From contig CANJEF010000032.1 in the NCBI GenBank assembly GCA_947472965.1, forward strand, positions 1 to 9,672: DNA of 9,672 nucleotides, written 5' to 3'. The translations under genes were made by a program, and so were the position numbers. The notes beneath the pieces are model-generated. The model was not told the DNA's origin. It did no database searches and saw only the letters and a list, made by a program, of their open reading frames with translations. This DNA comes from Sphingobacteriales bacterium (GTDB lineage Bacteria > Bacteroidota > Bacteroidia > Chitinophagales > Chitinophagaceae). This document shows, in pieces, positions 8,119 to 9,672 of the stretch. Position 1 is the first letter of the stretch, and every line of letters begins with the position of its first letter.

Positions 8119-8181
8119 TGGTTCAGCGAATGCAACGCTGAAAATATAGGATGCAGGCGGATTAAGTCTGAAAGGGATCAT

Positions 8182-8254
8182 GTGGTTTATTCAAAAAAAA
8201 ACATTTGGATTTTGCTATCAATTTGATATACGCAAAATACAAATGCATTTAAAT
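8182..8254 (-). promoter_or_regulatory. AT-rich leader of the second tube gene, possible weak promoter
   Basis: This spacer between the hairpin and ATG 8181 holds a run of nine T on the coding strand (plus-strand 8193-8201). A TTG occurs 19 nt before TTTTTTTG, a partial match to the Bacteroidota TTTG / TAnnTTTG promoter pattern with one key base (A) missing. No Shine-Dalgarno sequence is visible. A promoter here would restart transcription after the hairpin, but the match is weak. Confidence 0.2.
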
Positions 8255-8287
8255 AATAGGAGCATTAGTAAAACTAATGCTCCTATT
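8255..8287 (-). terminator. Perfect 15-bp hairpin after the main tube gene (terminator or attenuator / 3'-end stabiliser)
   Basis: AATAGGAGCATTAGT and ACTAATGCTCCTATT are exact reverse complements around a 3-nt loop. The hairpin starts 16 nt after the tube stop codon. On the coding strand it is followed by ATTTAAATG, only a short and interrupted T tract, so termination may be partial. It lies exactly between the genes for abundant components (sheath, main tube) and those for low-copy components, which fits a partial terminator or a structure protecting the upstream mRNA. Confidence 0.65.
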
Positions 8288-8303
8288 TCTTTGAAGACAA
8301 ATA

Positions 8304-8774
8304 TTAGGCAGCTTCGATCTTAAGTCCCTCATGAACGAATACAATTGTTTCAATTGCTGCTTCGCTGCTTTGAGAGTTCATATCTGTTGAAGTGATCTGC
8401 TTAGGCCATGCATTTGTTAGGGTCCATGTCATTTGAGGTGTTGTGTTTTCATCAAGAAGTCTGATGACAACAGTAAGCCTTTCATACGTATTCAAGCTTA
8501 TTTTTGAAAGCCAATCGTACAAACGATTATCAGTAGTAAATACACCTTTCTTAAGGGTAATATCACTGTATTTCAATAGACCTGGCATTTTAATAACTGA
8601 ATGCACTGGACTGTTTCCATGACGGTATTCGATTACATCAGCTTCGATGTCCAAACCTGAAACTTCCTGGAAAGCTAGGTCTGTAAAGTCGCCGATATCA
8701 ACTGAGAAGTAAAATTTGGGTAAGGGCCAAAACTGGTCTTGATCCGCGCCTGTTCCTGCTGTAGGTGCTGCCAT
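8304..8774 (-). CDS. Main inner-tube protein (T4 gp19-like, Pvc1/Afp1-like)
   Basis: This 156-residue protein is the probable hexameric building block of the inner tube that the contracting sheath drives outward. PLPKFYFSVDIG (18-29) is the first strand, followed by AFQEVSGLDIEADVIEYRHG (34-53), KMPGLLKYSDITLKKGVF (62-79), YDWLSKISLN (86-95), RLLDENTTPQMTWTLTNAWP (105-124) and AAIETIVFVHEGL (139-151). These elements occur in the family's standard order and at normal length. It starts 45 nt after the sheath stop and is followed by a strong hairpin. A short N-terminal Ala/Gly/Thr tail (residues 1-11) precedes the fold. It is a paralogue of the interrupted tube gene downstream, sharing the QEVSG and AIETI signatures. 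Confidence 0.93.
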   Translation of the reverse strand: MAAPTAGTGADQDQFWPLPKFYFSVDIGDFTDLAFQEVSGLDIEADVIEYRHGNSPVHSVIKMPGLLKYSDITLKKGVFTTDNRLYDWLSKISLNTYERLTVVIRLLDENTTPQMTWTLTNAWPKQITSTDMNSQSSEAAIETIVFVHEGLKIEAA

Positions 8775-8819
8775 TTTATAAAATTTTTATTTGTTTATAA
8801 TTCGTTGGTTAAGTTCTGG
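8775..8819 (-). promoter_or_regulatory. AT-rich leader between sheath and tube genes
   Basis: The 45-nt spacer ends AAATAAAAATTTTATAA directly before the ATG of the tube gene. There is no Shine-Dalgarno motif; an unstructured A/T-rich leader is the usual initiation context in highly expressed Bacteroidota genes. No terminator is seen, so sheath and tube are probably on one transcript. Confidence 0.35.
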
Positions 8820-9672
8820 TTATGATTTTTGTTGCTGTTGTTCAAATGTGATTACGATGAACTCAGCTGGTCTTGTGATCGCAACTTTAACAGTCATTTT
8901 CAAAACACCATCCAAAATATCATTTGCTGTCATGGTATTACCAAGACCAATCGATACGCTGAAAGCATCATCTGGACTTTGACCAGCCAACAAACCAGAT
9001 TGCCACTGATTTTGTAGGAAGTTCTGTACAGTAGACTTCAGGGTAGACCAGGTTGTTGCATTGTTTGGTTCGAAAACATACGCTTCAGCAGCAAACTTAA
9101 TGCTCTGCTCAAGGAATGTCATCGTCCTTCTAACACTGATGTATCTCCAGTCTTGACTGTTACCATCAAGTGTTCTCGCACCCCATACCAATACTCCCTT
9201 ACCAGGAAAACTTCTGATTGCATTGATTGCCTTACCACTCAATGGAAGGTTCAATTCTTCTTGGTTATCGCTGGTGATTTGTACTGTAGGAGCAACTACT
9301 GAACCAAGACTAACGTTAGCAGGAGCTTTTGCAACATTGATTGAGTTATCAACCATGGCGTAGATACCAGCCATACCAGAACTTGGAGGAAGAACGTTTA
9401 GGTAATCAACCAAGTCTTTAAGAATTCCGTTCAACTTAGGACTGATAGTCTTCAAAGTAGATTGAACAGAAGAAATTTCAACAGCAGTTTTAGCAGTGCT
9501 GATCTTAGCTATTTCAGCTTTGATAGCTTCTGCACGTGCTTCGTTTATAAATCCTGAAGCAAGATCACTATTTACTTCGCCTGAAAGATTTTCAACCAAA
9601 CCATCCAAATTTTGAATGTTTGTGAAATCAACTTCAGAAGTACCTACAATCGTAGTTTTTACGAAAGGATAG
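8820..9672 (-). CDS. Tail sheath protein, C-terminal part (5' end beyond window)
   Basis: The frame is open from the right edge (first full codon at 9671-9669) to TAA at 8822-8820, giving 283 visible residues. A TTG at 9608 is not a real start because the frame continues upstream without a stop (YPFVKTTIVGTSEVDF...). Family signatures of contractile sheaths are clear: LPPSSGMAGIYA followed by KAPANVSLG, then INAIRSFPGKGVLVWGARTL, WRYISVRRTMTFLEQSI, FEPNNATTWSTLKSTV and the C-terminal ITRPAEFIVITFEQQQQ. This C-terminal domain carries the conserved core that lies against the tube, and the last strand normally takes part in sheath subunit linkage. A helix-rich stretch (visible residues about 35-92) precedes the conserved core. 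It is the first visible gene of the operon; the N-terminal domains and any sheath paralogues lie outside. Confidence 0.93.
   Translation of the reverse strand, partial: YPFVKTTIVGTSEVDFTNIQNLDGLVENLSGEVNSDLASGFINEARAEAIKAEIAKISTAKTAVEISSVQSTLKTISPKLNGILKDLVDYLNVLPPSSGMAGIYAMVDNSINVAKAPANVSLGSVVAPTVQITSDNQEELNLPLSGKAINAIRSFPGKGVLVWGARTLDGNSQDWRYISVRRTMTFLEQSIKFAAEAYVFEPNNATTWSTLKSTVQNFLQNQWQSGLLAGQSPDDAFSVSIGLGNTMTANDILDGVLKMTVKVAITRPAEFIVITFEQQQQKS

Larger units (their letters stand above)
7639..8181 (-). pseudogene. Second inner-tube protein (Pvc5/Afp5-like), interrupted by an in-frame amber codon
   Basis: From ATG 8181 to TAA 7639 a single frame of 181 codons reads as one tube protein of the gp19/Pvc5 type, except that codon 87 is TAG (7921-7923). 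Upstream of the TAG are MIPFRLNPPASYIFSVAF and FFQEVSGISAEIEYDELK. Directly after it the frame continues SVSFPNLVLKRGLAPLSS, then AIPVKWAVSDFNAE and LAIETIELKYS, the standard core and end of the family. No base is gained or lost, so this is a nonsense codon and not a frameshift. Pvc5-like proteins form the ring where the tube joins the spike complex, so a truncated product of 86 residues should not work. Possible explanations are a recent point mutation, a sequencing error, or readthrough. The gene also carries an unusual Ala-rich insertion near residues 22-56. An alternative annotation would be two short genes (7921-8181 and 7639-7896), which is less sensible. Confidence 0.85.

Noticed and set aside
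642..8774. Type VI secretion system rather than an eCIS-like locus
   Set aside because: No TssJ/L/M membrane-complex gene or TssB/TssC split sheath is seen; the LysM adaptor, DUF5908 protein, paired tube proteins and single-chain sheath fit PVC/Afp-like systems better. Genes outside the window could still change this.
9606..9608. TTG as start of the sheath protein
   Set aside because: The frame continues upstream without a stop to the window edge, and the product from the TTG lacks the sheath N-terminal domains.

Overview
This window is a slice of a contractile injection system (CIS) structural operon, of the extracellular or phage-tail-like kind represented by PVC/Afp and by the Bacteroidota CIS loci. 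Every gene lies on the minus strand, so the operon reads from right to left. The sequence is AT-rich. All eight gene ends visible here are TAA, and starts are preceded by A/T-rich leaders without clear Shine-Dalgarno motifs. Together with the protein style, this suggests a Bacteroidota (Cytophaga/Flavobacteria-like) host. That assignment is an inference; no taxonomic marker gene is present.

Layout in transcription order: C-terminal part of the tail sheath protein (8820-9672, cut by the right edge); main inner-tube protein (8304-8774); a perfect 15-bp hairpin in the only sizeable intergenic gap (8255-8287); a second, Pvc5-like tube protein interrupted by an in-frame amber codon (7639-8181); a small DUF5908-type protein (7418-7624); a LysM-ended CIS tube/baseplate adaptor (6711-7418); the VgrG-like hub-spike with an octad-repeat needle (4903-6705); the gp25-like baseplate wedge protein (4431-4847); a very large baseplate-J/gp6-gp7-like wedge protein (642-4424); and the N-terminal 212 residues of a tail-fibre-like protein (1-636, cut by the left edge). 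There is no gene-free stretch above 300 bases, and no tRNA, rRNA, CRISPR array or insertion sequence was seen.

The products fit one machine. The sheath surrounds a tube built from the main tube protein. The second tube protein, the LysM adaptor and the VgrG-like trimer would link tube to spike. gp25 and the wedge protein form the baseplate, and the fibre-like protein probably decorates it. The ATPase, terminator, tape measure, PAAR tip and effectors are not in the window.

The machine is a known type. The most notable local features are the amber codon at 7921-7923, which splits an otherwise intact tube gene in frame, the strong hairpin separating sheath and tube from the rest, the Ala-rich insertion in the second tube protein, and the absence of a PAAR gene and of a second wedge gene at their usual places.
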